DNA of 64,000 bases from RBG-16-66-20 sp052386675 (GTDB taxonomy: Bacteria; Pseudomonadota; Gammaproteobacteria; Burkholderiales; SG8-39): contig JBQTJX010000010.1 of the NCBI GenBank assembly GCA_052386675.1, positions 1-64,000 of the forward strand. Reading direction: 5' to 3'. The translations under genes were made by a program, and so were the position numbers. Positions 16,966 to 27,464 of the stretch are shown piece by piece (the stretch's first letter is position 1; each line of letters starts with the position of its first letter). The notes below the pieces were generated by a model. That model was not told where the DNA came from. It worked only from the letters and a program-made list of their open reading frames with translations, and did not search any database.

Positions 16966-18047
16966 GCGAGCCCACGAAACCGATTCTGGCCGGCGCGGCA
17001 AGCGAAGCACCGCCCGCGGCCGATGACCTGAAGCGTGGCCGGCAGCGGCTGCGCCTGTTCGCGCTGGCGCTGGTGGTGCTGGCGGCCGTGGTCACGGCGC
17101 TGTGGCTGGATACGCGCAGCCGGATCGGCTCGACGCAGGAGGAACTGGCCCGGCGCCTGCGCGACATCGAATCGGATGGCCGGGAGGCGCGCGCGGCCGC
17201 GCGCCAGGCGCAGGACGGACTGCGTGAAGCCCAGGCGCGGGTCAGTGCGCTGGAAGCGCGCCTGACCGAATCGCAGGCGCAGCAGTCGGCGCTTGAGGCC
17301 CTGTACCAGGAACTGGCGCGGAACCGGGACGAGTGGCAACTGGCGGAGATCGAGCAGGTGCTCGCCATCGCGCAGCAGCAGCTGCAGCTCTCGGGCAACG
17401 TGCGTGCAGCGCTGCTGGCGCTGCAACTTGCGGAGAGCCGGCTGTCTCGATCGGATCGGCCGCAGTTTCTCTCGCTGCGGCGCGCGCTGACGAGGGACAT
17501 TGACCGCCTGAAATCCCTGCCGGTGCTGGACCTCCCGGGCATGAGCCTGCGGCTGGATGGGCTCGTGGCCGTCGTGGACGGATTGCCCCTCGCGTACGAG
17601 GAGCGCACGGGGCGTGAATCCGGTGAATCCGGTGAATCCGGCGCCGCAGCGAAGGCCGCGAAGCCCGCCGCGGAGGGCGTGCTCGAGCGGCTCGGCACGG
17701 AATTGTGGCGCGAACTGCGCCAGCTGGTGGTGGTGCGCAGGATCGAGGGGCAGGAGCCGCCGCTGGTGCCGCCAGCGCAGGCCTACTTCCTGCGCGAGAA
17801 CCTGAAGCTGCGGCTGCTGAACGCGCGCCTGTCCCTGCTGACGCGAAACGAGGCCGGCTATCGCGAGGACCTGCGCGCGGCCCAGGGCTGGATCCAGCGC
17901 TACTTCGACGCCCGATCCAAGCCCGCGCAGGCGGCGCTGGCGCAACTGAAGCAGCTGTCTGCCGCCACGCTCAGCTTCGAGGCGCCTTCGATCAGCGAAA
18001 GCCTGGACGCGGTGCGCGGGTTCAAGGCGCGCCGCGAGCGCAAGTGA
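16962..18047 (+). CDS. hemX: HemX-like membrane-anchored coiled-coil protein
   Basis: A 361-residue bitopic inner-membrane protein. A cytoplasmic N-terminus of about 28 residues leads to one membrane segment at about 30-50 (LRLFALALVVLAAVVTALWL). A long coiled coil (about 55-115, rich in Glu, Ala, Arg and Gln) and a HemX domain (SGNVRAALLALQLAESRL) follow. The family was once called uroporphyrinogen methyltransferase, but it has no SAM-binding motif here. A three-fold ESG repeat interrupts the domain at about 218-226. Its start overlaps the hemD stop. The role in heme synthesis is likely scaffolding (inference). Confidence 0.88.
   Translation: MSEPTKPILAGAASEAPPAADDLKRGRQRLRLFALALVVLAAVVTALWLDTRSRIGSTQEELARRLRDIESDGREARAAARQAQDGLREAQARVSALEARLTESQAQQSALEALYQELARNRDEWQLAEIEQVLAIAQQQLQLSGNVRAALLALQLAESRLSRSDRPQFLSLRRALTRDIDRLKSLPVLDLPGMSLRLDGLVAVVDGLPLAYEERTGRESGESGESGAAAKAAKPAAEGVLERLGTELWRELRQLVVVRRIEGQEPPLVPPAQAYFLRENLKLRLLNARLSLLTRNEAGYREDLRAAQGWIQRYFDARSKPAQAALAQLKQLSAATLSFEAPSISESLDAVRGFKARRERK
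17614..17640 (+). repeat. Three exact tandem copies of GTGAATCCG inside hemX
   Basis: Three exact 9-base copies encode ESG-ESG-ESG in a Gly/Ala-rich linker of HemX. The unit is in phase, so slippage would change linker length without a frameshift. Found by inspection. Confidence 0.9.
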
Positions 18048-18075
18048 ACGTGCAGTCGAGCCCTCGGTCGAGTCC

Positions 18076-19266
18076 ATGAGAGGACTGTTCTGGCTGGTCG
18101 CGGTATTCGCCGCCGCCGTGGCACTGGCGGTGGTCGGTCGCGTCAGCGAGGGCGTGGTTGTGCTGGTGGTCCCCCCGTGGCGGATCGAGGTCTCGCTGGT
18201 CCTGTTCAGCGCGGCGCTCATGGCGGGGTTCGCGGTCCTGTACTTGTCGCTGCGGCTGGTCCGGCATACCTTCGCGTTGCCGGCCCAGGTGCGCGCCTAC
18301 CGCGAGCGGCGCCGCCGCGACCAGGCGCAACTCGCGCTGGCGGCCGCCCTGCAGGCCTACTACGAGGGCCGCTATGCGCGCTCGGAGAAGGAGGCCGCGC
18401 TCGCCTGGGAGTCGGGTGCAGCCCCGGGGCTGGCGGCGCTGATCGCGGCACGCGCCGCCCACCAGTTGCGGCAGCGCGAGCGGCGAGACCTGTGGCTCGA
18501 GCGCGCGGAGAAGGCTGGCGAACCGATGCAGGCGCCAATGCTGCTGACCCAGGCGGAGCTGGCGCTGGACGAGCGCGATTTCCGCGGCGCGCGCGACGCG
18601 CTGCGCAGCCTGCACGGCGCCGGGCCGCGCAACATTGCCGCCGCGCGGATGCTGCTGCGCGCCGAGCGGGGCGCGCAAAACTGGGAGGAGGTCCTGCGCC
18701 TTGCCTCGATGCTGGGAAAACGCGCGGCCATCGCGCCGGCGATCGCCGAGGAGTACCGCGTACAGGCCCACATCGAGTTGCTGGCGCGCGCGGCCGGGGA
18801 CCGCGCGCCGCTGGAGGCGTGCTGGCGCAAGGTGCCCGGCCCGGACCGGCTGCACCCGCGCGTGGCGGCCGCCGCGGCGGGCCACGCCACCGCCCTTGGC
18901 GAGGCAGCTCTGGCGCGCGAGATCCTGGAGAACAGCCTGAGCGCGGATTGGAGCGAGGCGCTGGTGGCGCAGTACGCCGAACTGCCGCCGCTGGAGGCGC
19001 CGGAACTGGACCGCGAGGCGCGCGCGCGGCTGGAACGCGCCGAGCGCTGGCTGCCGGCGCATGCGGAGGATCCGCGGCTGCTGCTCGCGCTCGGGCGCCT
19101 GTGCAAGCAGGCCGGCCTGTGGGGCAAGGCGCGCGATTACCTCGAGGCGAGCCTGTCGTTCGAGAAGTCGCGCGCGGTGCACCTCGCGCTCGCGCGCCTG
19201 GCAGACCGGGATGGCCGCGCCGTGGATGCCCAGAAGCACCATCGACTGGGCGCCGAGCTGCCCTGA
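18076..19266 (+). CDS. hemY: HemY-like inner-membrane TPR protein
   Basis: A 396-residue protein with two N-terminal membrane segments (about 3-25 and 38-60: LFWLVAVFAAAVALAVVGRV and VSLVLFSAALMAGFAVLYLS). A HemY_N region and TPR-like helical repeats fill the rest. It is not the HemY protoporphyrinogen oxidase of Firmicutes: no FAD motif is present. It follows hemX by 28 bases. It is convergent with hemF, with only 13 bases between stops, so there is no room for a classical terminator. Confidence 0.88.
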   Translation: MRGLFWLVAVFAAAVALAVVGRVSEGVVVLVVPPWRIEVSLVLFSAALMAGFAVLYLSLRLVRHTFALPAQVRAYRERRRRDQAQLALAAALQAYYEGRYARSEKEAALAWESGAAPGLAALIAARAAHQLRQRERRDLWLERAEKAGEPMQAPMLLTQAELALDERDFRGARDALRSLHGAGPRNIAAARMLLRAERGAQNWEEVLRLASMLGKRAAIAPAIAEEYRVQAHIELLARAAGDRAPLEACWRKVPGPDRLHPRVAAAAAGHATALGEAALAREILENSLSADWSEALVAQYAELPPLEAPELDREARARLERAERWLPAHAEDPRLLLALGRLCKQAGLWGKARDYLEASLSFEKSRAVHLALARLADRDGRAVDAQKHHRLGAELP

Positions 19267-19279
19267 GCCGGCCGGGCCG

Positions 19280-20188
19280 CTAGACCCAGTCACGCGGCCT
19301 GAGGAAATCCGAAAAGAGCGCCGCTTCCGGAGAACCCGGCGCCGGTTTCCAGTCGTAGCGCCAGGCCACCCGCGGCGGCATGGACATCAGGATGGACTCT
19401 GTGCGGCCGCCCGATTGCAGGCCGAACAGCGTGCCGCGGTCGAACACCAGGTTGAACTCCACGTAGCGCCCGCGCCGCCAGGCCTGGAACTCTCGCTCGC
19501 GCTCGCCGTAGGGCAGGCCGCGCCGCTTCTCGACGATGGGCGTGTAGGCGGTGAGGAAATGGTCCCCTACGGAGCGCACGAGCGCGAACGCGCCGTCGAA
19601 GTCCGGCTCCGCCAGGTCGTCGAAGAAGATTCCGCCGATGCCGCGCGGCTCGTTGCGATGCTTCAGGAAGAAATACTCGTCGCACCATTTCTTGTAGCGG
19701 GCGTGCAGGTCAACCGGGCGGTCCACGCCGAAGGGATCGAGGGCGCGCTTGCAGGCGGCGTGAAAGTGGCGCGCATCTTCCTCGAAGCCGTAGTACGGCG
19801 TCAGGTCCATGCCGCCGCCGAACCACCACACCGGCGCCTCGCCCGCCTTCGTCGCGGTGAACAGGCGCACGTTCATGTGCACCGTCGGGCAGTAGGGGTT
19901 CTGCGGATGCAGCACCAGCGACACGCCCGTCGCCTCGAAGCCGCGTCCCGCCAGCTGCGGTCGGGAGGCGCTCGCCGACGGCGGCAGTTGCGAGCCCGAG
20001 ACGTGGGAGAAGGCAACGCCTGCGCGCTCGAAGAGCGCGCCGCCTTCCAGCACGCGCGTGCTGCCGCCGCCGCCTTCCGGGCGTTCCCACGAATCGCTCT
20101 GGAAGCGGCCGCCGTCCAGGGTTTCCAGCGCGCGGACGATGCGCTGCTGAAGGCCGGAGAAGTAGTCGCGGACGGCGCGGATATCCAC
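19280..20188 (-). CDS. hemF: Aerobic coproporphyrinogen-III oxidase
   Basis: Oxygen-dependent decarboxylation of coproporphyrinogen III to protoporphyrinogen IX, in the cytoplasm. It has 302 residues, the usual size. Family motifs are HPQNPYCPTVHMNVRLF, WFGGGMDLTPYYGFEEDARH, GIGGIFFDDL and RRGRYVEFNLVFDRGT. It is the last gene of the dusB-fis-purH-purD-hemF series, 5 bases after purD, which links heme and purine synthesis on one transcript. Being oxygen-dependent, it implies at least facultative aerobic life. Confidence 0.97.
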   Translation of the reverse strand: MDIRAVRDYFSGLQQRIVRALETLDGGRFQSDSWERPEGGGGSTRVLEGGALFERAGVAFSHVSGSQLPPSASASRPQLAGRGFEATGVSLVLHPQNPYCPTVHMNVRLFTATKAGEAPVWWFGGGMDLTPYYGFEEDARHFHAACKRALDPFGVDRPVDLHARYKKWCDEYFFLKHRNEPRGIGGIFFDDLAEPDFDGAFALVRSVGDHFLTAYTPIVEKRRGLPYGEREREFQAWRRGRYVEFNLVFDRGTLFGLQSGGRTESILMSMPPRVAWRYDWKPAPGSPEAALFSDFLRPRDWV

Positions 20189-20193
20189 GGCGC

Positions 20194-21465
20194 TCAGGGT
20201 TTCCGGAGCGCTCGGTGGCCGATGTCCTTGCGGTATTGCATGCCGTCGAAGCGGATCCGGTCCACCGTTTCATAGGCGCGGGTGCGCGCCATCTTCAGCG
20301 ACTCGCCAAGCGCGGTGACGCACAGCACCCGGCCGCCGTTCGTGCGCACCGTCCGCCCATCCAGCATGGTGCCGGCGTGGAACACAAGGCAGTCCTCGGT
20401 GCCGCGCGGGATTCCCTCGATGGCGTCGCCGCGGCGCGGGTCGCCGGGGTAGTTGGCAGCCGCGAGCACCACGCCGAGCGCCGCGCGCCGATCCCATTCC
20501 GCAGCTGCGTTACCCAGTTCGCCGTCGATCGCCTGCTCGATGAGGCCCAGCAGGTCCGACTTCAGGCGCAGCAGGATGGGCTGCGTTTCTGGATCGCCCA
20601 GCCGGCAGTTGAACTCCAGCGTCTTCGGGACACCCGCCCTGTCGATCATCAGGCCGGCGTACAGGAAGCCGACGTAGGGCGTGCCGTCCTTCGCCATGCC
20701 GGCAATAGCCGGCTGGATGATCTCGCGCATCACGCGCGCATGGAGCTGCGGCGTCACCACCGGCGCCGGGGAATAGGCGCCCATGCCGCCGGTGTTGGGG
20801 CCGAGGTCGCCATCCTTCAGCCGCTTGTGGTCCTGGCTGGTGGCCATGGGCAGTGCGCGCACGCCGTCGGCCATGACGATGAAGCTCGCTTCCTCGCCCT
20901 GGAGGAACTCCTCGATCACCACGCGGCCGCCGGCCTCGCCGAGCTTGCCGCCAGCCAGCATGTCTTCGATCGCGGCATTCGCCTCTTCAACCGTGGCGGC
21001 GACCACGACGCCCTTGCCGGCGGCCAGGCCGTCGGCCTTGATCACGATCGGCGCGCCGTTACGCGCCACGTAGGCCCTGGCCTGGGCGGCATCGGTGAAG
21101 GTCGCGTAACGAGCGGTCGGAATGCCGTGGCGCGCCATGAACTGCTTGGCGAAGTCCTTGGACGCTTCCAGTTGCGCCGCGGCGCGCAGCGGGCCGAAGA
21201 TCCGCAGGCCGGCCCCCTGGAAGGTGTCCACGACGCCGGCGGCGAGTGGCGCCTCCGGACCGACCACGGTGAGGTGGATCTGCTCCTTCTTCGCGAAGGC
21301 GATCAGTTCCGGGATGCCTGTGATGGCGACGTTCTCAAGGCCGCTCTCGGTCGCGGTGCCGCCGTTGCCCGGGGCGACATACACCTTCTGCACCTTCGGG
21401 CTCTGCGCCAGCTTCCAGCCAAGAGCGTGCTCGCGCCCGCCGGAGCCGATGACCAGGAGCTTCAT
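20194..21465 (-). CDS. purD: Phosphoribosylamine-glycine ligase (GAR synthetase)
   Basis: ATP-grasp ligase for step 2 of purine synthesis. It has 423 residues. The N-terminus MKLLVIGSGGREHALGWKL and the signature FNCRLGDPETQPILLRLKSD are diagnostic, and IVIKADGLAAGKGVVVA is the ATP-grasp segment. The ATG at 21465 is chosen because the family N-terminus starts there. It lies 10 bases after purH. Confidence 0.97.
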   Translation of the reverse strand: MKLLVIGSGGREHALGWKLAQSPKVQKVYVAPGNGGTATESGLENVAITGIPELIAFAKKEQIHLTVVGPEAPLAAGVVDTFQGAGLRIFGPLRAAAQLEASKDFAKQFMARHGIPTARYATFTDAAQARAYVARNGAPIVIKADGLAAGKGVVVAATVEEANAAIEDMLAGGKLGEAGGRVVIEEFLQGEEASFIVMADGVRALPMATSQDHKRLKDGDLGPNTGGMGAYSPAPVVTPQLHARVMREIIQPAIAGMAKDGTPYVGFLYAGLMIDRAGVPKTLEFNCRLGDPETQPILLRLKSDLLGLIEQAIDGELGNAAAEWDRRAALGVVLAAANYPGDPRRGDAIEGIPRGTEDCLVFHAGTMLDGRTVRTNGGRVLCVTALGESLKMARTRAYETVDRIRFDGMQYRKDIGHRALRKP

Positions 21466-21475
21466 TCCGCAGGCC

Positions 21476-23032
<1,557 letters not shown>

Positions 23033-23042
23033 GTTGCCGCTT

Positions 23043-23282
23043 TCACGCCTTGATCCGCAACTGCAGGATTTTCTTGCGCAGGGTGTTGCGGTCGATGCCC
23101 AGCATCGACGCCGCTTGCGACTGGTTGCCCGAGGCCTTGATGAGCACGGTCTCGATCAGCGGCTTCTCGATATTCTTCAGCACCATGTCGTAGATCGCGG
23201 TCGGCTTCTCGCCGTCCATGTCCTTGAAATAGCGCTCGAGCGAGCGCTTCACCGCATCGGCCAGCTCCGTGCTGCGCGTCAT
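23043..23282 (-). CDS. fis: DNA-binding protein Fis
   Basis: Small nucleoid-associated protein and transcription factor of 79 residues; gammaproteobacterial Fis is ~98, and the shorter form is usual in betaproteobacteria. The C-terminal HTH is GNQSQAASMLGIDRNTLRKK. ATG 23282 overlaps the dusB stop (ATGA), the same dusB-fis arrangement as in E. coli. Confidence 0.95.
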   Translation of the reverse strand: MTRSTELADAVKRSLERYFKDMDGEKPTAIYDMVLKNIEKPLIETVLIKASGNQSQAASMLGIDRNTLRKKILQLRIKA

Positions 23283-24259
23283 GCCTGGAGCCCATCGTAG
23301 AAGCGCGCGACTGCCTCAAGCTGGGCCGCGGCCGATTCAATGGTGCAGGCGTGCCGGCGGAACGCCTCGCCGCCGGGGAGGGGTCGCAGGTACCAGCCCA
23401 GGTGCTTGCGCGCGACGCGCAGGCCGAGGCTCTCTCCGTAGAGTTCGTACAGGCCCTGCAGGTGCTCCAGCACCACCGCGCGCTGCTCGGCGGGAGCCGG
23501 CCCGGCCAGGGTCTCGCCGGTGGCGAGGTAGTGCGCCATTTCCCGGAAGATCCAGGGCCGTCCGTGCGCGCCGCGGCCGATCATCAGGCCGTCGGCGCCG
23601 GTGTGCGCCAGAACGCGCCGCGCTTCCTCGGGAGACGCGATGTCGCCATTGGCAATCACGGGAATGCGTACTTCGGCCTTCACCTGCGCGACCGTATCGA
23701 ACTCGGCCTCGCCGCGAAAGCCGCAGGCGCGCGTGCGTCCATGCACCGCCAGCAGCCGGATGCCGGCGCTTTCGGCGATGCGCGCGATGCGCAGCGCGTT
23801 GCGGCGCCCGGGCGCCGGGCCGGTCCGGATCTTGAGCGTCACCGGTACGCCGACTGCGGCGACCACCGCTTCCAGGATTCGGGCGACCAGCGGCTCGTTC
23901 TCGAGCAGCGCCGAGCCGGCGGCGACATTGCAGACCTTTTTCGCCGGGCAGCCCATGTTGATGTCGATGATCTGGGCGCCTTCGTCGACATTGAAGCGGG
24001 CCGCGTCAGCCATCTGCGACGGGTCGGCGCCGACAATCTGCACCGAATTGGGGCCGGCCGAGCCGCTCGTTTCACCTTCATGTTCCCGGCGCAGGCGCGA
24101 CTTGCGCGTATTCCGCAGCTCGGGCCGCGACGAAACCATCTCCGAGACCGCCAGCCCGGCGCCGTAGCGCCGGCAAAGGCCCCGAAAGGGTCGGTCGGTG
24201 ACCCCCGCCATCGGAGCGACGAACAATCCGTTGCGCAATGTGTGCGCGCCAAGCTGCAT
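23279..24259 (-). CDS. dusB: tRNA-dihydrouridine synthase B
   Basis: FMN enzyme reducing a D-loop uridine in tRNAs. It has 326 residues in a TIM-barrel. The N-terminus is LFVAPMAGVTDRPFRGLCRR, with catalytic Cys in DINMGCPAKKVCN, LAVHGRTRACGFRG, and FMN-phosphate site NGDIASPEEARRVL and GADGLMIGRGAHGRPW. ATG 24259 is chosen because the protein then begins directly before the barrel. First gene of the fis/pur operon. A TAGAAT box at 24312-24307 (minus) is a possible promoter. Confidence 0.96.
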   Translation of the reverse strand: MQLGAHTLRNGLFVAPMAGVTDRPFRGLCRRYGAGLAVSEMVSSRPELRNTRKSRLRREHEGETSGSAGPNSVQIVGADPSQMADAARFNVDEGAQIIDINMGCPAKKVCNVAAGSALLENEPLVARILEAVVAAVGVPVTLKIRTGPAPGRRNALRIARIAESAGIRLLAVHGRTRACGFRGEAEFDTVAQVKAEVRIPVIANGDIASPEEARRVLAHTGADGLMIGRGAHGRPWIFREMAHYLATGETLAGPAPAEQRAVVLEHLQGLYELYGESLGLRVARKHLGWYLRPLPGGEAFRRHACTIESAAAQLEAVARFYDGLQA

Positions 24260-24306
24260 TGATTGCGGTGTTAGCGGTGGTGGAGGATGTCTCGCGAGGG
24301 GAGCGA

Positions 24307-24312
24307 ATTCTA
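24307..24312 (-). promoter_or_regulatory. Possible -10 box of the dusB operon
   Basis: TAGAAT on the minus strand lies 47 bases upstream of the dusB ATG, in the 112-base gap between the ubiH-like gene and dusB. The -35 region is T-rich but not consensus. In E. coli this promoter is under stringent control; a GC-rich discriminator (CGCTCCCC) after the box is compatible with that but does not prove it. Confidence 0.35.
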
Positions 24313-24371
24313 TCCGGTTTCGTTGCGGAAAAACATCGCTGTTGTGTTTCGCAAACACTGCGGCGGGACGT

Positions 24372-25466
24372 TCAGGGAATGGCGGAGGTCCCGAAGATCA
24401 TGCGGCGCGCAAAAAAACGCCGAGCCGGCGAAAACGCGTCCAGCGCGGTCATGGCAGCGCCGCGCGCCGATGCGAGCAGAGGGCCTCCGCCGGTGAACGC
24501 GCCGGCCAGCAGGTCGGTGATCCTGGTCGTTGCCATGGCATCCAGCCTCCGGAGGGCGGCATAGCGAGCAAGCAGTTGCGCGTCGCCGGGATCCTTCGCG
24601 TCACGCAAGAGTCGCGCCAGATCCCACGCGTCGCGCAGGCCCAGGTTCAGGCCCTGGCCCGCAACCGGGTGCAGGGTCTGCGCGGCATTGCCGACGTACG
24701 CTTCCCGGACGCCGGTGCGGGAGGCGCGCACGCGCAAGGCCAGGGGGAAGCGGTAACGACCTTCCGCCGCGACGAAAGCCCCGGCACGATCGCCGAAAGC
24801 GGCGCCAAGTGCAGCGAGGAATGTACGCTCGTCTGCGCTGGACAGCTCCGCGGCGCGATCCGGAGCCATGGCCCACACTACGGCGTAGCGCCCCTCCAGA
24901 GGCAGGAGGGCAAGCGGTCCCTCGCGCGTAAAGCGCTCGTAGGCGATGCCGGAGGGCGCCTGATCAGCCCTCACCAGCGTCACCAGAGCCTCCTGGTGGT
25001 AGTCCTTCCCGCCCTCCTCGGGTGCGTCGCCTTCCGCGTGCACCAGAAGCGCTGCCGGAGGCGCTCCGGCGGCAATGGCGACGCCGCGAGCCATCGCGAG
25101 TTCGAACAGCGCGGCGGCGAGCGTACCGTAGTCGAGCACGTAGCCCAGCGCCGGCACCCCGGCATCCTCGGCCGCGATTCTGGTTCGCCCGAAGGCGCCC
25201 GCCTGCGACACATGGATGGACCTGATCGGCGTGGGCTGGATAGCGTCCCAGGCGCCGATCCGCTCCAGTATCAGCCGGCTGGCGTGCGACAGCGCGATCG
25301 GGCGTAGCGGCTGGGATGTTCCATCGGCGGGCCTGCGTTTCGCGCATAGCACGGCGGGAATGCCGCAGCGTTTCAGTTCGAGGGCGAGGGTGCAGCCGAC
25401 CGGTCCGGCGCCGACAATCGCTACGTTTGCTGCGTTCGCTACGTTCGCGACTTCAGCCGGCGTCAC
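24372..25466 (-). CDS. UbiH/UbiF-family FAD hydroxylase (ubiquinone synthesis)
   Basis: FAD monooxygenase of 364 residues, with FAD motif VAIVGAGPVGCTLALEL near residue 16 and the family motif VGNAAQTLHPVAGQGLNLGLRD. This points to a ring hydroxylation step in ubiquinone synthesis. The region between is short and the expected DG motif is not obvious, so the exact position specificity is unclear; UbiH is the best guess given the pepP-ubiH order. The N-terminus carries a low-complexity repeat (EVANVANAANVA) encoded by 9-base imperfect repeats. It overlaps pepP by 14 bases. A paralogue lies at 44347. Confidence 0.85.
   Translation of the reverse strand: MTPAEVANVANAANVAIVGAGPVGCTLALELKRCGIPAVLCAKRRPADGTSQPLRPIALSHASRLILERIGAWDAIQPTPIRSIHVSQAGAFGRTRIAAEDAGVPALGYVLDYGTLAAALFELAMARGVAIAAGAPPAALLVHAEGDAPEEGGKDYHQEALVTLVRADQAPSGIAYERFTREGPLALLPLEGRYAVVWAMAPDRAAELSSADERTFLAALGAAFGDRAGAFVAAEGRYRFPLALRVRASRTGVREAYVGNAAQTLHPVAGQGLNLGLRDAWDLARLLRDAKDPGDAQLLARYAALRRLDAMATTRITDLLAGAFTGGGPLLASARGAAMTALDAFSPARRFFARRMIFGTSAIP
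25420..25446 (-). repeat. Three imperfect 9-base repeats at the ubiH-like 5' end
   Basis: Read on the plus strand, the copies are GCTACGTTT, GCTGCGTTC and GCTACGTTC. They encode the Asn-Val-Ala-like N-terminal repeat just before the FAD-binding strand. Confidence 0.7.
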
Positions 25467-26772
25467 GCTTGATGGCTTCGATGTCCGCGATCGACTTCGG
25501 CGCGGCCGCGGTGATCACCTCGCAGTCTCCGGAGGTCACGGCGACATCGTCCTCGATGCGGATGCCGATGTTGTGGAAGCGCTCCGGGATGTCAGCGGCC
25601 GCGCGGATATAGAGTCCGGGTTCCACGGTAAGCACCATGCCCGGGACGAGCGTGCGCCAAGCGCCGGCGTGCTTGTACTCGCCGGCGTCGTGCACGTCCA
25701 GGCCAAGCCAGTGCCCCGTGCGGTGCATGTAGAAGCGCTTGTAGGTTTCCTTCTCCAGCACTTCCTCTAGGCTTCCTGCCAGCAGCCCAAGGTCAAGCAG
25801 GCCCTGTGCGAGCACCCGCACCGCGGCGTCATGCGGCTCGTTCCAGCCGCGGCCTGCGCGCACCGAGGCGATGGCCGCTGTCTGCGCGGCAAGCACCAGC
25901 TGGTAGACCTCGCGCTGCGGTGCGCTGAACGCGCGGCCGACCGGGAAGGTGCGCGTGATATCCGAGGCATAGCCATCCAGTTCGCAGCCGGCGTCGATCA
26001 GCAGCAGGTCGCCGACGGACAAGGGCGCGTCATTGGCGACGTAGTGCAGCACACAGGCGTTCGCGCCACCGGCGACGATCGGCCAGTAGGCGGGGAACTG
26101 CGCGCCGTGGCGGCGAAACTCGTGCAGCAGCTCGGCCTCGACCTGGTACTCGGTCGCGCCGGGGCGCGCCGCAGCCATGGCGCGTCGGTGGGCGCCGGCG
26201 CTGATGGCGGCCGCGCGGCGCATCACCTCGAGCTCGTGCGCATCCTTCACCAGGCGCATGTCGTCCACCAGCACGCGCACGTCGTGCACGCGCCCGGGCG
26301 CAGCGACGCCGGTTCGCGCCTGCGCCCGCACGGCGTTCAGCCATTGCATGACGCGGGCGTCCCAGGCCGGATCCGCGCCCAGCGGCGTGTGCAGCGCGGG
26401 CTGGTCCGCGAGCAGCTTCGCCATCGCCTCGTCGAGCGCCGCGATCGGATGCGCTTCGTCGAAGCCGAAGCGTTCCCGGGCCCGATCCGGTCCGAAGCGC
26501 ATGCCGTCCCAGATCTCGCGTTCCTCGTTGCGCTCGCGGCAAAACAGCAGGCTGCGCGGCTGCGCGCCGCCCACCAGCACCAGTACCGCCTCGGGTTCGG
26601 GGAATCCGGTCAGGTAGTAGAAATGGCTGTCGAAGCGATAGGGGAAATGCGTGTCGCGGTTGCGGATGCGCTCTGGCGCGGTGGGGATGACGGCGATTCC
26701 GTCCGTCATGGCCGCGGCGAGCCGCGCACGGCGGCCGTTGTGGACGGATGCCTGGATGTCGTCGGGTTTCAT
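25453..26772 (-). CDS. pepP: Xaa-Pro aminopeptidase
   Basis: Dinuclear-metal (usually Mn) cytoplasmic aminopeptidase that removes an N-terminal residue before proline. It has 439 residues, with a creatinase N-domain (1-175) and a pita-bread M24 domain. The metal ligands lie in LLIDAGCELDGYASDITRTF (two Asp), HRTGHWLGLDVHD (His), LTVEPGLYI (Glu) and IRIEDDVAVT (Glu). The start overlaps the murU stop by 4 bases (ATGA). Confidence 0.96.
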   Translation of the reverse strand: MKPDDIQASVHNGRRARLAAAMTDGIAVIPTAPERIRNRDTHFPYRFDSHFYYLTGFPEPEAVLVLVGGAQPRSLLFCRERNEEREIWDGMRFGPDRARERFGFDEAHPIAALDEAMAKLLADQPALHTPLGADPAWDARVMQWLNAVRAQARTGVAAPGRVHDVRVLVDDMRLVKDAHELEVMRRAAAISAGAHRRAMAAARPGATEYQVEAELLHEFRRHGAQFPAYWPIVAGGANACVLHYVANDAPLSVGDLLLIDAGCELDGYASDITRTFPVGRAFSAPQREVYQLVLAAQTAAIASVRAGRGWNEPHDAAVRVLAQGLLDLGLLAGSLEEVLEKETYKRFYMHRTGHWLGLDVHDAGEYKHAGAWRTLVPGMVLTVEPGLYIRAAADIPERFHNIGIRIEDDVAVTSGDCEVITAAAPKSIADIEAIKRDAG

Positions 26773-27464
26773 GGCGCGGCGTTTCCCTGGTTCCCTTTCC
26801 TGAGCTTCTCATCGAGCGCGGACAGCCGCTGCGGGGTGCCGACGTCGCACCAGCAGCCGGCGTGCAGCTCGCCGGTCGCGCGGCCTTCGGCAGCGGCCCG
26901 GTGCAGCAGCGGGCCCAGCGGCGCCTTCGCGCCCGGCGCCACGCCCGACACGATCCGGGGCGAGAGCAGCGCGATGCCTGCGTAAGTGTAGCGCGGCGCA
27001 CCTGTCTCGCCGACGATCCCGCCCGACAGCGAAAAGTCCCCGCGGGGATGATGCTCCGGGTTGGGAACGAGCACGAGGTGCGCCAACGCCTCGCCGAGGC
27101 GGGCCGCCGCAACGCGGGAAAGGTCGCAGTCGGTGTAGACGTCGGAGTTGACAAGCAGGAACGGCGCGTCGCCAAGCAGCGGCAGCGCCGCGGCGATGCC
27201 GCCCGCCGTTTCCAGCGGCGCCGGGGATTCCCTCGACCAGGCGATGGCGAGGCCGTAGCCCGAGCCGTCGCCGAAGTGCTCGATGATTTGCTCGCCAAGC
27301 CAGGAGACATTGATCACGGCCTCGCGGATCCCCGCCGCGGCCAGGCGCTCCAGGTGCCAGGCGAGCAGGGTCTTGCCGCCCGCCTCGAGCAGCGGCTTGG
27401 GCAGCGTATCGGTGAGCGGGCGCATGCGCTCTCCGCGGCCGGCCGCCAGCAGCATCGCCTTCAC
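26769..27464 (-). CDS. murU: N-acetylmuramate-1-phosphate uridylyltransferase
   Basis: Nucleotidyltransferase of 231 residues. The signature is MLLAAGRGERMRPLTDTLPK (GxGxRxxPxT...PK); the metal/nucleotide Asp is in LLVNSDVYTD; the C-terminal WCDVGTP closes the site. In Pseudomonas, MurU makes UDP-MurNAc from MurNAc-1-P in the cell-wall recycling shunt that bypasses de novo MurA/MurB (and fosfomycin). The amgK neighbour, joined by a GTGA overlap, makes that role much more likely than a generic sugar nucleotidyltransferase. Confidence 0.9.
   Translation of the reverse strand: MKAMLLAAGRGERMRPLTDTLPKPLLEAGGKTLLAWHLERLAAAGIREAVINVSWLGEQIIEHFGDGSGYGLAIAWSRESPAPLETAGGIAAALPLLGDAPFLLVNSDVYTDCDLSRVAAARLGEALAHLVLVPNPEHHPRGDFSLSGGIVGETGAPRYTYAGIALLSPRIVSGVAPGAKAPLGPLLHRAAAEGRATGELHAGCWCDVGTPQRLSALDEKLRKGNQGNAAP

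Noticed and set aside
14470..17010. An 846-codon open frame antisense to algR, hemC and hemD
   Set aside because: High GC leaves few stops on the opposite strand. The sense strand carries three fully recognised proteins with ATGA overlaps, and the antisense translation has no family motifs.
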